Positions 24,479 through 34,489 of a DNA stretch of 64,000 bases are shown in pieces. Under the pieces are notes generated by a model, which was not told the origin of the DNA, searched no databases, and saw only the letters and a program-made list of their open reading frames with translations. Position 1 is the first letter of the stretch, and every line of letters starts with the position of its first letter. Position numbers and translations under genes: made by a program. Source of the DNA: Juglans regia (lineage: Eukaryota > Streptophyta > Magnoliopsida > Fagales > Juglandaceae); NCBI RefSeq assembly GCF_001411555.2, contig NW_023361495.1, forward strand, positions 1 to 64,000, given 5' to 3'.

Positions 24479-24696
24479 GAGCCACATTCGAGTAAAGGCT
24501 TGAGCAAACAATCTATATGGTGTTCGCTTGAGCCACACTCGAGCAAAGGCTCGAGCGAACAATATGTGTGATGTTTGCTTGAACCACACTTGAGCGAAGA
24601 TTCGATCAAATAATCTGGGTGATCTCGCTCGAGCCACACTCGAGTGAAGACTCGAGCGAACAGTTTTTGTGATGTTTGGTTGAACCACACTCGAGC
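24479..24696. repeat. 51-bp minisatellite rich in CTCGAGC
   Basis: Four and a third copies of a 51-bp unit (one copy is 50 bp) starting GAGCCACACTCGAGCAAAGG. Each unit contains two or more near-palindromic CTCGAG motifs. It lies in the 5' region of the hAT element, between the right-hand terminal region and the transposase start. Since 51 is a multiple of three, minus-strand frames repeat a 17-residue motif here, which is compositional. Confidence 0.85.
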
Positions 24697-25293
24697 AAAC
24701 ATCACCTGGAACAAAAAACCTTATTTTCACAAAACCTAAATCTCTGAACTCTTAATTTAACAGCCTAAAACTGAAATGATTGAAATGGAAACAACAAAGA
24801 AGTTGAAGTGAACAACAAATCATACACATTTCACAATGAGAGGTACAAATCACATTTCACATTTTACAATTACTAGGAGGAACAACAAATCTATTGGAGG
24901 AGGAAGTTACAAATCATTCTTACAATTACTTCGATAATGGTAGAGCTTCAGACGACTGCCTCAGGTGATGGCAGATGACAAAGGAGGTGAATTGAGTTGT
25001 GTGAAAGTGAGGGGGGAAGAAGGGGATCTTGTTTTTGGACTCCCTTCCTTCACGAAAGATTCAAAACGTCCCCTGGCCCTATGAAACGACGTCATTCCTC
25101 TTAAAGCGGAACGTCGTTGTTTTCTCATATTTTTTTTTACAACAAAGTCAGAATTCGGAGTTTGAAGCCAACGTGAGCTCCGACTCAGACTCCCAACTCC
25201 GACTACTGGAGTTAGAGTAACTTCGACTTCGACTCCAAATTCTGTAAACTCCGACTCCGTCGGAGTCAAACTCGAAAATTTTGCCCACCCCTA
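24697..25293. other. Right terminal region of the hAT element
   Basis: Non-coding sequence between the minisatellite and the element end. The last 150 bp carry many copies of CTCCGACT or AACTCCGAC, mirrored by similar motifs at 14560-14630 and 15115-15210 at the other end. The final TTTTGCCCACCCCTA is the terminal inverted repeat on this side. Confidence 0.6.
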
Positions 25294-25295
25294 TA

Positions 25296-25500
25296 TTTTC
25301 ATCTAATTTTTTTTTATCATTGACCATATAAAATATAAAATAATATATACTATCAATTAATAATAAATGATATGATATGATAATAATATATGCTATCAAT
25401 TAATAATAATATATGCTATCAATTAATAATAAATGATATGTTATTAAACTATATATTATTTTATATTTTATATGGTCAATGATAAAAAATTAAATGAAAA
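25296..25500. mobile_element. Short hairpin-forming MITE-like repeat
   Basis: The arm at 25296-25349 is nearly perfectly complementary to 25451-25500 (both contain ATCATTGACCATATAAAATA on one strand or the other). The intervening 100 bp hold three copies of ATATGCTATCAATTAATAAT-type sequence. An AT-rich foldback of about 205 bp, with TA at the outer edge, fits a small MITE. It directly abuts the hAT end. Confidence 0.7.
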
Positions 25501-25910
25501 TTACATATTTGCAATGAATGTTATACACGTGAGCAGCATGTGAAGGCACTTTTCGTTACATTTGACGCTGTTGGTAGACCGAAGGGGGGGAATGATAAGT
25601 TTTGAAAGTAAGCATGTCTACTTTGATGCAATTATTAGTTTCGGAGGCATATTGTGAATTGAGTGAAAGTTCGAGGGACAAAGTCTAATTAACTCTTAAA
25701 AAAATAAAAATAATTTTAAAATATATAAATTGTATGGTGTAGGATGATGAGTAGCATTCCTAATTTGTTAGATCCTGAAATGTCACTATTTAAGGTGAAA
25801 ATAACATTGTTTTAGGTTCCACGTTTAAGCACATATGATGATACATTGAAGCGTGAAATTGGAACCAATCACTTGGATACCACAAACTTTCAAATCCCCG
25901 ACTCCAAAAT
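25501..25910. other. Non-coding spacer, nothing recognised
   Basis: Sequence between the hairpin repeat and the start of the long minus-strand LTR. It has a short G run at 25584-25590 and no open frame or repeat that I recognise. Confidence 0.5.
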
Positions 25911-26404
25911 TGTAACGCCCGTCCTTGTGGTGGGACTTTTTATAAAATGTTTTTAGAAAGGACGACAGGAATTACCGTTCGATTTAAAACTTTTTACTTG
26001 CATACCCAGGGTGCAAGACTCTACGTTTATAAAATAAAATACGCTTTTAGAATAAAAGAGGTTTACAGTTTTTTTTTTTTTTAAAAAAAAAAAAGAGCCG
26101 GTAGCCATATGGAAGTGGCCCCGTCCCAAGTTTATTAATAAGCCCTCACTTATGGCGGAGGAATACCGTGGTTACAAGCCAAGTATGAGGGAGTTTACAG
26201 AAAAGAGAAAACAAAAACCTCCCAAATACAAACCAACCTAAGAACCAAAACAGCAAGAAAAAAAAAACAGAAACTAACAGGCCTAGAAAGAAACACGAAA
26301 ATAAAACTAAACAGGCCTATAACAAAACAATAAAACATCTAAACAAGCCTAACAAATAAAAACAAAAAAAACCAGAAACAACAAAAACAAACCTGGACCT
26401 CAGA

Positions 26405-29400
26405 CTAACAACGCAAGTACGGAATGCCAAGAAAATCCAGCTGCACAATACCTTTTAAATACCTAGGAAAATCTTGATTGCCGTTATACGTGACATTCAA
26501 ACCCATTTCACCTTCTCTAGCAAGAAAATCCGCTGCACTGTTACCTTCCCGCAATTGATGAACCACAACAAAATTAAGCCCCTCAAGTTCCTTGCGCAAA
26601 ACCTCCCAAAAATCCCAAAGATACCACACAGAGCATTTACCCTTACAAAGCCAATCAACAACAATTAGTGAATCACTTTCAATAATCACATTAATCATAT
26701 GGAGCCGTTTACACAATCTAATACCATCCAGAATTGCTTTCATTTCAGCGCCATTATTCGTTCCCACCCCATAATGGGCAGAAAAAGCCCCTTTTACCAG
26801 ACCATTCCAATCTCTAATAATGCCGCCCCCTCCCGAATTACCCGGATTACCTCTACAACTCCCGTCGCAATTAAGCTTCACCCAGCCTGAAGGAGGCCTG
26901 GACCATTTAACAATTTTACTAGGTCGCATAGAAATGCGAGGCCTCTCTAAATTGAAATCTTCCAAAATCTTTAAGTCGTGCATGGATAAATGACTAACAG
27001 AGTTAATATTATTCGCCAAAAATTTAATCCACACCCGAACACTTTTCCAAACAATCACAGCCAAATCATACTTGCCATCCATTCTAGCCTTACAACGTCT
27101 CTTCCAAAGGCACCAAGTGATGATACAAGGAATTAAACCAACAAGAGTACCTTTAAAAGAGGATTTTTTTGCATAAGAAAACCAGCCAGCTACTCTATTT
27201 TTCCACTGAAGATTGCGACTACAAGGGATACCCAAAACAGTACTGGCATACAACCAGACCTCAAAAGCCACTGCCCCCATAGAAAAAATATGGTCAATAT
27301 CTTCCATACACCTCCTATCACAACAGTCACACGCAGAGGCAAGAGACACACATTTACTTTGAACCTGAACGTCCACAGGCAGACAATCCAACCAAATTTT
27401 CCACAAACATATAGAAATTCGCTTAGGAAGAAGCTGGTGCCAAAACCAATCATGCCAAGGTAATTCCTGCCCTCTCTTTCTCACCACCTCCCAAGCTGTA
27501 CGAGTAGAAAACCTGCCATCAGTAGAAGGCTTCCACACAAACAAATCCGGACCATGAGTAACGTTAATAGGCATCTGAATAATTTCCTCGACAACCTCCT
27601 CACTAACCAGCTCCCTAAGTAAGTCCTCATCCCAAAAATTATTGGACCAACAATCTTGAAGACGCAGCATGTTATTAGTAATCTCTTCCACCCGTATGGA
27701 AAGGGGACCTGAAGCCAACCATCTATCAAACCAAAAAGAAGCATTACCACCACGGACAAGGACCTTCACATTGTCCATAACTTCCGGAAGCATCTTAACA
27801 ATCGATCTCCAGAATCTAGAATCAGTTGGCTTCACCTTGTAATTAGAAAAATGGCTATGACGAATATATTTGGCACGAAAAAAATTAGACCAAAGATTGT
27901 TAGAGGACAAAATATGGAAAGCAAACTTCATATGGAGAGATTTTTGAACCTCTTTAAGATCTTTCATGCCCAAACCACCTTCTCTGGTAGGCAAACAAAT
28001 ATGCCTCCACGACCTCCAATGATATTTCCTTTTACCATCATTTTCACCCCAAAAAAAATTAGCTAACAAAGCATGAATACGAGACAAAGATATGGAAGGC
28101 ACACACATAACAGATAATAAGTGGATAGGCATACTATTTAAAACATGCTTAATTAAAATCAATCTCCCACCCGAGGATAATAATTTAAACTTCCAACCGG
28201 CAACTTTTTTCCTGATTTTATCAATTAACGGCTCAAAAACCCGAGTTGTCAATCTACCAGAAACCAACGGCACACCCAAATAAATAGTAGGAAACTTACC
28301 TTCCTTAAAGCCCGTAAGACTCAACAAGCTCCTCTTACGTAAATTAGAAATAAGCTTAGAAAGAAAAAGAGCAGATTTATCCTTGTTGATTTTTTGACCG
28401 GACCACCTCTCATAAGTATCAAGAGTATGTAGCAAATTTTTAATAGACCTCTTACCCCCATTAGTAAAAATAAGGATATCATCAGCATAAAGTAAATGAG
28501 AAACCAAAGGGGCACCAATTGGGTGGCTAAATTTGCCAATCCGACCATTCTGAAAATTACTCCTGAGCAACCGAGACAAAACTTCTTCCATGAGGATGAA
28601 AAGGTAGGGAGAAAGAGGATCCCCTTGACGAAGACCCCTTGCAGACTGGAAAAAACCTTTTAAGGTACCATTCATCATGACAGAAAACCATTGAGACTGC
28701 ACACAGTTAGCAATAATCTGACAAACAGTATCAGAAAAACCAAAAGCATGGATCACATGCAATAAAAAATCCCAATTCACCCTATCATAAGCCTTAGCCA
28801 TATCAAGTTTAATCAAAACATTACCACCAACAGATTTTTTATGAAGCGACTGAACCATCTCCTGAGCAAGGGTAATATTTTCAAAAATACTACGCTCAGG
28901 AATAAACGCACCTTGTTCATAAGAGACCAAAACATCAAGAACAGAATTAAGACGATTCACAAAAATCTTTGAAAAAATTTTATAAGCCATAGAGCACAAA
29001 CTAATAGGACGGAATTTATCAAAACCAGAAGGCTCAGGCACTTTTGGGATAAGAACAATAAAAGAGGAAGAATAAAACCTGGATAGGGGAACACCCCTGA
29101 AGAAATCTCCAGCAGCCGCTACTACATCCTCTTTGATAATATCCCAGCAAGACATATAAAAGCCCGAACCAAAACCATCAGGCCCCGGGCTACTATTCTT
29201 AGGCATAGAAAAAACAGCTTGTTTCACTTCCAATTCAGAAGGAACCGCGCATAACCAAATATTTTCTTCATCTGAAATTTTCTTCTCAATAAGCCTCGAC
29301 AAGTCGCAGTGTTCCACCTTAGAGACATCAGAAAGGAAGTTACGGAAATAATCCACGGCCTCCTCATGAACCTCTTCAGCAGTACACAAAACTCTCCCAT

Positions 29401-30013
29401 CGGCAAGGACCATTTTACTAATATGCCCCTTGTTACGCCTCTGGTTAATAACTGAATGAAAAAACTTCGAATTTTGATCTCCCTCAGTCAACCATTTCTT
29501 TTTAGCAATTTGGCCAAGACAAGAAGCTTCCCTTTTCTCCCATATTTCAATCTCGGTCTTAGTAGCCACAAAATCATCCTCAATCTCCTCAGAAAAACCA
29601 GATTGAAGTTGGCTATCTAAAAAATCTAACCTCTCTTCCAGCGAACGAATATTCACAGCCACCCTACCAAAAACATTTTTATTCCAGGCACGAAGCGCTA
29701 TCTTTGTTCTTTTCAGACAAATAGAAAGCTTAAGAAGACCAGACGCCGTATCCTGCTGGTTCCAAGCTTCCTTCACACACATAAGAAAACCATCATGTGA
29801 GCACCACATATTCAAAAAACGAAAAGGAGAGGGGCCATAGGACAAAGCTGGATGATCCGAGTATACAACCATCGGGCAATGATCAGAAGATTTACGGCTC
29901 AAATAATTGAAATGAACAGAAGGAAAGAGACTGGCAAAAAAATTATTCATGAGCACTCTGTCTAATTTTGCCCAACTTCTGGACACTCCCCCATGACCAT
30001 TACACCACGACAT
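26405..30013 (-). CDS. LINE ORF2: end of endonuclease, reverse transcriptase, zinc domain, RNase H
   Basis: A 1202-residue uninterrupted frame. In order it holds: the C-terminal end of the endonuclease (residues 1-60, with KSSDHCPMVVYSDH); a linker with KKWLTEGDQNSKFFH; and reverse transcriptase (about 270-560) with SSPGPDGFGSGFY, IKLDMAKAYDRVNW, GLRQGDPLSPYLFI and the catalytic YADD. It continues with a zinc-binding RT-associated domain (about 870-960) and a type I RNase H (about 1055-1175) with LNCDGSCRGNPG, NNGAEMKAI and ESDSL. All catalytic signatures I can see are intact. The true start lies upstream in the endonuclease segment at 30037-30522, from which a one-base frameshift near 30075 separates it. 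The first ATG here is therefore not a natural start. The protein would nick target DNA and copy LINE RNA. Confidence 0.93.
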   Translation of the reverse strand: MSWCNGHGGVSRSWAKLDRVLMNNFFASLFPSVHFNYLSRKSSDHCPMVVYSDHPALSYGPSPFRFLNMWCSHDGFLMCVKEAWNQQDTASGLLKLSICLKRTKIALRAWNKNVFGRVAVNIRSLEERLDFLDSQLQSGFSEEIEDDFVATKTEIEIWEKREASCLGQIAKKKWLTEGDQNSKFFHSVINQRRNKGHISKMVLADGRVLCTAEEVHEEAVDYFRNFLSDVSKVEHCDLSRLIEKKISDEENIWLCAVPSELEVKQAVFSMPKNSSPGPDGFGSGFYMSCWDIIKEDVVAAAGDFFRGVPLSRFYSSSFIVLIPKVPEPSGFDKFRPISLCSMAYKIFSKIFVNRLNSVLDVLVSYEQGAFIPERSIFENITLAQEMVQSLHKKSVGGNVLIKLDMAKAYDRVNWDFLLHVIHAFGFSDTVCQIIANCVQSQWFSVMMNGTLKGFFQSARGLRQGDPLSPYLFILMEEVLSRLLRSNFQNGRIGKFSHPIGAPLVSHLLYADDILIFTNGGKRSIKNLLHTLDTYERWSGQKINKDKSALFLSKLISNLRKRSLLSLTGFKEGKFPTIYLGVPLVSGRLTTRVFEPLIDKIRKKVAGWKFKLLSSGGRLILIKHVLNSMPIHLLSVMCVPSISLSRIHALLANFFWGENDGKRKYHWRSWRHICLPTREGGLGMKDLKEVQKSLHMKFAFHILSSNNLWSNFFRAKYIRHSHFSNYKVKPTDSRFWRSIVKMLPEVMDNVKVLVRGGNASFWFDRWLASGPLSIRVEEITNNMLRLQDCWSNNFWDEDLLRELVSEEVVEEIIQMPINVTHGPDLFVWKPSTDGRFSTRTAWEVVRKRGQELPWHDWFWHQLLPKRISICLWKIWLDCLPVDVQVQSKCVSLASACDCCDRRCMEDIDHIFSMGAVAFEVWLYASTVLGIPCSRNLQWKNRVAGWFSYAKKSSFKGTLVGLIPCIITWCLWKRRCKARMDGKYDLAVIVWKSVRVWIKFLANNINSVSHLSMHDLKILEDFNLERPRISMRPSKIVKWSRPPSGWVKLNCDGSCRGNPGNSGGGGIIRDWNGLVKGAFSAHYGVGTNNGAEMKAILDGIRLCKRLHMINVIIESDSLIVVDWLCKGKCSVWYLWDFWEVLRKELEGLNFVVVHQLREGNSAADFLAREGEMGLNVTYNGNQDFPRYLKGIVQLDFLGIPYLRC

Positions 30014-30036
30014 GCGCTGGCCAGAACTAGAAACCT

Positions 30037-30522
30037 CTAACAGACCACAACGATCATTACAATCGAGATAAAAGGCCGAGGATTCCCACCAACTCTTTCT
30101 GAGTCCCTGCGAATAACATTAAAATCACCCAAAACTAACCAAGGCTGATCCAAATCGGTCCACTCCTCTAAATCATGCCAAAGTTCTCTTCTATCAACAT
30201 ATGAACACTTAGCATAGACAAAAGTAACAAAAACTCGATGAGCATCCCACTTGAACCAACCAGACACGGATTGGGTCGTACAAAGCACAATCTCAAAAAT
30301 GTTAGGAATATTCCAGAACACCCACAACTTACCACCCTGATTAGCATTAGAAGCATAATAATTAAAATCCAAAAAACACCCAAGAGAAGCCATACGAGAA
30401 TCATCAACAAAAGGTTCTGAGATAGCAAATAAAGAAACCTTGAATTTAAAAAGCAGCTTCTTCAAAATACCTCTAGAACTGCCCAGCCCTCTAATATTCC
30501 AGAAAAAAATGTTATCAGTCAT
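30037..30522 (-). pseudogene. LINE ORF2 N-terminal endonuclease segment (frameshifted)
   Basis: A 161-residue frame beginning MTDNIFFWNIRGLGSSRG, the usual N-terminus of a plant LINE apurinic-type endonuclease, with SEPFVDDSRM and LVLGDFNVI downstream. It is in a different frame from the following 1202-residue frame. The two readings overlap around 30013-30085 and would join if a single base were gained or lost in the run CCTTTTATC. This is likely the only lesion in ORF2. It starts just downstream of the end of ORF1. Confidence 0.85.
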
Positions 30523-30627
30523 AAATTCAATTTTTGGGAGCGGCTATGAACCCGTTGTGATTTTCTCAACGCCTTATCCTCCTTCATATTTAATTTCTCA
30601 TTAGCCGTAATATGATCCACATCCAAG

Positions 30628-31771
30628 TCATAACATTTTTCTTTTCCCATCACCCTCTTCATTTTCAGAGTCATAAAACCGCGCCCTCTCCCCATGGAAA
30701 ATCAGCTTACACGAACTCGGCAAGTCTTCCTGCACCTTTTCACCATCAGCCTGCACCTGCGGAACGCTGTCACACCAAACTTCCTCACAATCATCTTCAC
30801 TATCTTGGGCGCTAATATCCTTCAATTGCTGGCCAGAATCCATATGAGTAACAGCAGTAGCATGCTCGCGTAACTTCCCAGCCGCAAAGTCCTCCAACGA
30901 AAGATTAATACCAGGATCCTGCTGGGCGACGCACACGGCAAGATTAATACCAGGTTCCTACTGGGCGACGCACACGGCATGATGGTTTTCCATTAAATCC
31001 GATGGCTGGATATTCTCGTCAGAGCAAATAGGAGATGATGCCCCCAGCCCACTAACACACGCCCCTTCTTTGCTGCCCGTCACAAGAGACTTGATAACCT
31101 TAACAGAAAACTCTGCACCCTCCTCTGTTTTTTCCCCTGCATTACTTGATTCTGGTTTATCAGGTTTTAGCTCAAGACTAATTTTCGCATGGTCATCTTC
31201 TTTGGTTATCACCACGGCAGAGTTCTTTCGACCCACTTCCTTCCATATCTTTCCATCATCCTTGTTCCCTTCCCCGTTTCTGGATTGTTTCCCGACATGC
31301 ACACAGCTTGCACACTGTCCCATTCTACAAGCCACCTCCGTATGACCTTGCCTATAACATTTATTGCAATAAAACCCTGGTTTCTCATAGACCACCGACT
31401 GCCAAATCTGATGCGAACCAAACATCACAGGAAATCCTTTAATCTGCTCGTCTCTAAGATCAACAGCAACACACAACCGTGCCCTTGTGGCTCGGGTTCT
31501 ATAAACCGTAGCATTGTCCGTTCCCAAGAACTTCCCAAAACGTGTGGCAAAGCTTTGAAGACAATCCAACCTATACAAATGCAAAAGGTAAACCAGGCAA
31601 AAAAATCCATTGAGGAGCAATGGATGGTTCTCTTTTCAGATCGAAACCCACGGACCAGTTGAACAAACGGAACAGAACGCCTGCCACCACCTTGCCTTCA
31701 CGTGCCCATGCATGTAAGTAGTCTTTTTCATTTGCAAGGTGTAAAAGAACATGGAAATCATCCATAAAACT
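30628..31771 (-). pseudogene. LINE ORF1, C-terminal part with zinc knuckle
   Basis: Minus-strand continuation of ORF1 after the solo LTR. The first stretch (31571-31771) encodes the DUF4283-type region with WAREGKVVAGVLF. A frameshift follows at about 31600. The frame at 30958-31620 has the C-terminal half of that domain and FYCNKCYRQGHTEVAC, a C-x2-C-x4-H-x4-C knuckle. An acidic tail follows. An in-frame stop at about 30960 lies in the second unit of a 39-bp tandem duplication, and the tail continues open to 30628. Plant LINE ORF1 products are RNA-binding chaperones. Confidence 0.75.
30901..30978. repeat. 39-bp tandem duplication inside LINE ORF1
   Basis: Two adjacent copies of a 39-bp unit starting AAGATTAATACCAGG and ending GCGACGCACACGGC, differing at two positions. 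One difference changes a CAG codon to TAG on the coding (minus) strand, which creates the stop at about 30960. Confidence 0.9.
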
Positions 31772-32435
31772 TGTGGCGCCCCCGACCCCCCTGTAGAGAA
31801 AACACGGGAATCGAGACGCCGGGATGATGACAACACGGTCACACATCCAAACGAAGTGCCAGTGTGTGTACATGCAACGGTGTACAACAACAACGCAGCG
31901 GATTAGTCAACTAAGTACCAGAATTTAAATACAAGTAAACATCAGTAAAGATTTAAAAGCAGTTATACAGTCATCTAAAATAAAATTAACACATGTCCCG
32001 AAAATACAAGAGGGTAAAATACAATAACAATAACCAGTGATCCCAGATCACTCCTCGGGCGGAGCCGTCTCCTCAGGCTCACCCTCCTCCTCCTCATCTG
32101 CATCAAAATCTGCGTTACCACAAAATGGTACCGCAGGTAAGTATAACCCAAAAAATATACTCAGGAATATAAAAATGCATTAATGCCACCAACATGTATG
32201 CATATGAAGAAATATGCATTTTCCTTAAAACATCATTTTCCCCGAAAATGATAATTTTTCAACACATGCCAAAAATCCCATTTGGCCCAAAAATAATCCG
32301 TAAAACATTTTCCCAGAAAATGAATTACACAAAATCCAACACACGCTATTTTCCCAGAAAATAGTCCATTTAATCCGTCAATACCCTATGCACCATGGCC
32401 TCCCCTAGGGACCATCCGCATGTCCTGGCTTCGTA

Positions 32436-32527
32436 GCGATGCCCAGTTCCGCGCCCAGCGCGTACATGGCCAGCACCCACTACGCAACGAGCGATGCCCA
32501 GTTCCGCGCCCAGCGCGTACATGGCCA
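32436..32527. repeat. Direct repeat inside the solo LTR
   Basis: Two identical copies of a 38-bp sequence starting AGCGATGCCCAGTTCCGCGC and ending CATGGCCAG, about 54 bp apart. A short (CCAAT)n run follows at 32865-32890. Confidence 0.8.
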
Positions 32528-33555
32528 GACATCCTCTAGTCCCCGCCAGCAGAAGGACCACGGAGTCGGCACGAATCTCTCGTCTGATCCCATTGTCGCC
32601 CAGCGACAATCCAGGGGACGTTACTCAGTTTATTCCGCTCCCGAGTAACCAGAGGAGCTCCACCGAGATAATGCCCCATCTCGGCTTGGGGTCGTGATAC
32701 GCACGCACCCAAATTCCATTCTCACATGAAAACCCAGTTTTCATAAACACATGAACATGAATGCAATACACGAAAACCCAGTTTTCCTTTACAAACATGA
32801 TCATGCATGAAATAATGTTATGCACATGAAACAACCAATCCAAAATCCATCAATAACCAATAACCAATCCAATCCAATCCAATCCAATCAAACCAACAAC
32901 TCCAATCACAAATCCATCCGACCCCCGTACTCCTCGGACTCAGTCCGGCATGCCAAAAAAAATACAGTGAAATGCGTTAGTGCAAAAATACATAGAATTC
33001 ATGAGAATACTTTGGAGAAATACTTACAGCGCTATATAATAATTTCCGGAGGATCACGGAGTTGAAAAAAGCGTCGTCTGAGCAACACCACATTGTAAAA
33101 TACACTGTGGCTGTGGGTCACAAATACCCACTTTTCAACGGAGACAAACGAAGACCCCAAAATGGTAGGGTAGGGCCTAGAGAGGTCGGTGAAACCAATG
33201 GTAGTGGTGGTTTGCCGTGGGTGGCGGCGCAAGGGGCGGTTTTAAGGCCAAAAAGTCGAAATCCGAAATGTACTTAGTGTGGCTTCACCGGTGATTGATC
33301 GGAGCCGGGGTTGGGTCCAAAGGGTTGCCAAGAGGTCGGGGATGATGTGGTAGGAAGATGGTGGCCGGAGGTGGAGCGACGGCGGCGCTGGAGTGAATGG
33401 TGGCCGCGGCTTTGGAGGGTGCGTGCGGGCTACCGGCGGCGAGATAGGGGCTAGGATTTGGAGGGTGAGGTCGCCGGCCGGTGGGGGAGCTAGTCGGCCG
33501 GGCGGTGTCGCGCACGGCGGCGCGACAGCGACTGGGCTGGGAGGGGACGGACGCA

Positions 33556-33680
33556 CGGGGAGAGAGAGAAGGAGAGAGCTCGGGCACGGGGGGGAAAGCA
33601 GCGGGAAAGAAGAAAAAGGAAAGAAAAAGAGAAAAAGAAAAGAAGAAAGAGAGGAAAGAGAAAAATAGAGGGAAAGAAAT
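33556..33680. repeat. Purine-rich GA/GAAA tract in the solo LTR
   Basis: A long purine-rich stretch (AGAAAAAGGAAAGAAAAAGA type) on the plus strand, pyrimidine-rich in the LTR's own sense. It is preceded by GC-rich sequence. Frames open on both strands here come from composition. Confidence 0.8.
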
Positions 33681-34012
33681 GAGGTCCAGTCCTCATAACT
33701 TGGGTCACGAAAATGATCCAACGGAAATGATTTTAAAACCACAAATTAAATAAAATAATTTAAACGTAATGGTAAAGTCAAATTGAAATAATTAAATCTC
33801 ACAGTAATTAATTTAAATATTAAAAGCAATTTAAATACATGACAATAAATAAATATTAAAAAGCACAAAAATAATTTTCACCAAATTAAAAATCCTAAAA
33901 AAATAACCCAATTAAAATCCAGTAATTTTAAAACAAGAGAATAATTTTTTTTGAATAACATAAAAATAATCCTTAAATAAAAATACACTAAAATACGGGG
34001 TGTTACAAAACT

Positions 34013-34363
34013 GATCATCGGCACCTCACTAAACCCCCAAGTTTTGATAATATTCTTCCGTAAAACATCAATGGAAGGTCTGGAGGATAAAAACTTAAGG
34101 ACCAAAGCAAATTTTAAATCTTCGGCTGCCTTTTCCATCTCAAGATCCGAGAAGATGAAACCAAGCTCACCATTAATTACCTCAGGACGCCGGACTGAAA
34201 GTTTGAATTTTGGAGGAGGGATAGGCCGCTGCAACGCCTCCACAAACGTACGCCTCTCGCCGTTCTCGTTACCGGCTGAGAACTCCAACCCCACCAGAGG
34301 GGGCCCTACCAGAATCTTGTCCAGCCCGCCAGTCCCAGAGGCCACCGGAGGGCCGTTCATCAC
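34013..34363 (-). pseudogene. LINE ORF1, N-terminal part
   Basis: The frame starts MMNGPPVASGTGGLDKILVG and runs into a DUF4283-type domain (ALVLKFLSSRPSIDVLR and KTWGFSEVPMISF) before it is cut at 34012 by the solo LTR. Reading resumes at 31771 with the same domain. The first ATG lies about 110 bp downstream of the element's 5' edge at 34473, a reasonable 5' untranslated length for a LINE. Confidence 0.75.
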
Positions 34364-34489
34364 TGCCCACGAAGACTAGTGCCGCGCAATAAACCCTAGC
34401 AGAGCATGCAGCGGACGTTCACGTAAGGAAACTTTCTAGTGGGAGAAGTAGATTGTGACAAGTTACACCATATAAAGAGGTTTACAATT

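Larger units (their letters stand above)
14554..25293 (-). mobile_element. hAT transposon, decayed, carrying a large nested insertion
   Basis: Two sets of hAT transposase fragments on the minus strand (22950-24378 and 15773-16515) are colinear and complementary. Together they run from the BED-like N-terminus to the C-terminal dimerisation domain. They are separated only by inserted LTR sequence (16521-22949). The right end reads TAGGGGTGGGCAAAATTTT on the minus strand (ends 25293). The left end begins TAGTGGTGGC (14554), a plausible decayed partner. Both ends are rich in CTCCGACT motifs. The flanking 8-mers (TATTTGTT-like and TATTTTCA) match only partly, so the exact ends are tentative. Confidence 0.7.
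31772..34007 (-). mobile_element. Solo LTR, 2.2 kb, with 5-bp target duplication
   Basis: In its own orientation the LTR starts TGTAACACCCCGTATTTTAG (at 34007) and ends GGGGGCGCCACA (at 31772). That gives TG...CA termini over 2236 bp, with no internal retroelement sequence. It is flanked by the perfect 5-bp duplication AAACT (31767-31771 and 34008-34012). It interrupts LINE ORF1, whose reading continues on both sides. This is the expected product of recombination between the two LTRs of a gypsy-type element. Confidence 0.9.
26071..34473 (-). mobile_element. L1-type LINE, minus strand, nearly intact ORF2, carries a solo LTR
   Basis: The element is bounded by a 16-bp target duplication with one mismatch, AAAGAGGTTTACAGTT (26055-26070) and AAAGAGGTTTACAATT (34474-34489). 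The 3' side is a T/A-rich tail (26071-26094, read on the minus strand as T12 then A12). Without the nested solo LTR it is about 6.2 kb, a normal full length for plant L1 elements. It inserted into the long LTR, whose sequence continues on both sides. It is much better preserved than the plus-strand LINE at 4246-9866. Confidence 0.88.

Noticed and set aside
33242..33742. 166-residue minus-strand frame rich in Pro/Ser/Phe
   Set aside because: Lies wholly inside the solo LTR across GC-rich and GA-rich tracts. Similar-length frames are open on the other strand.
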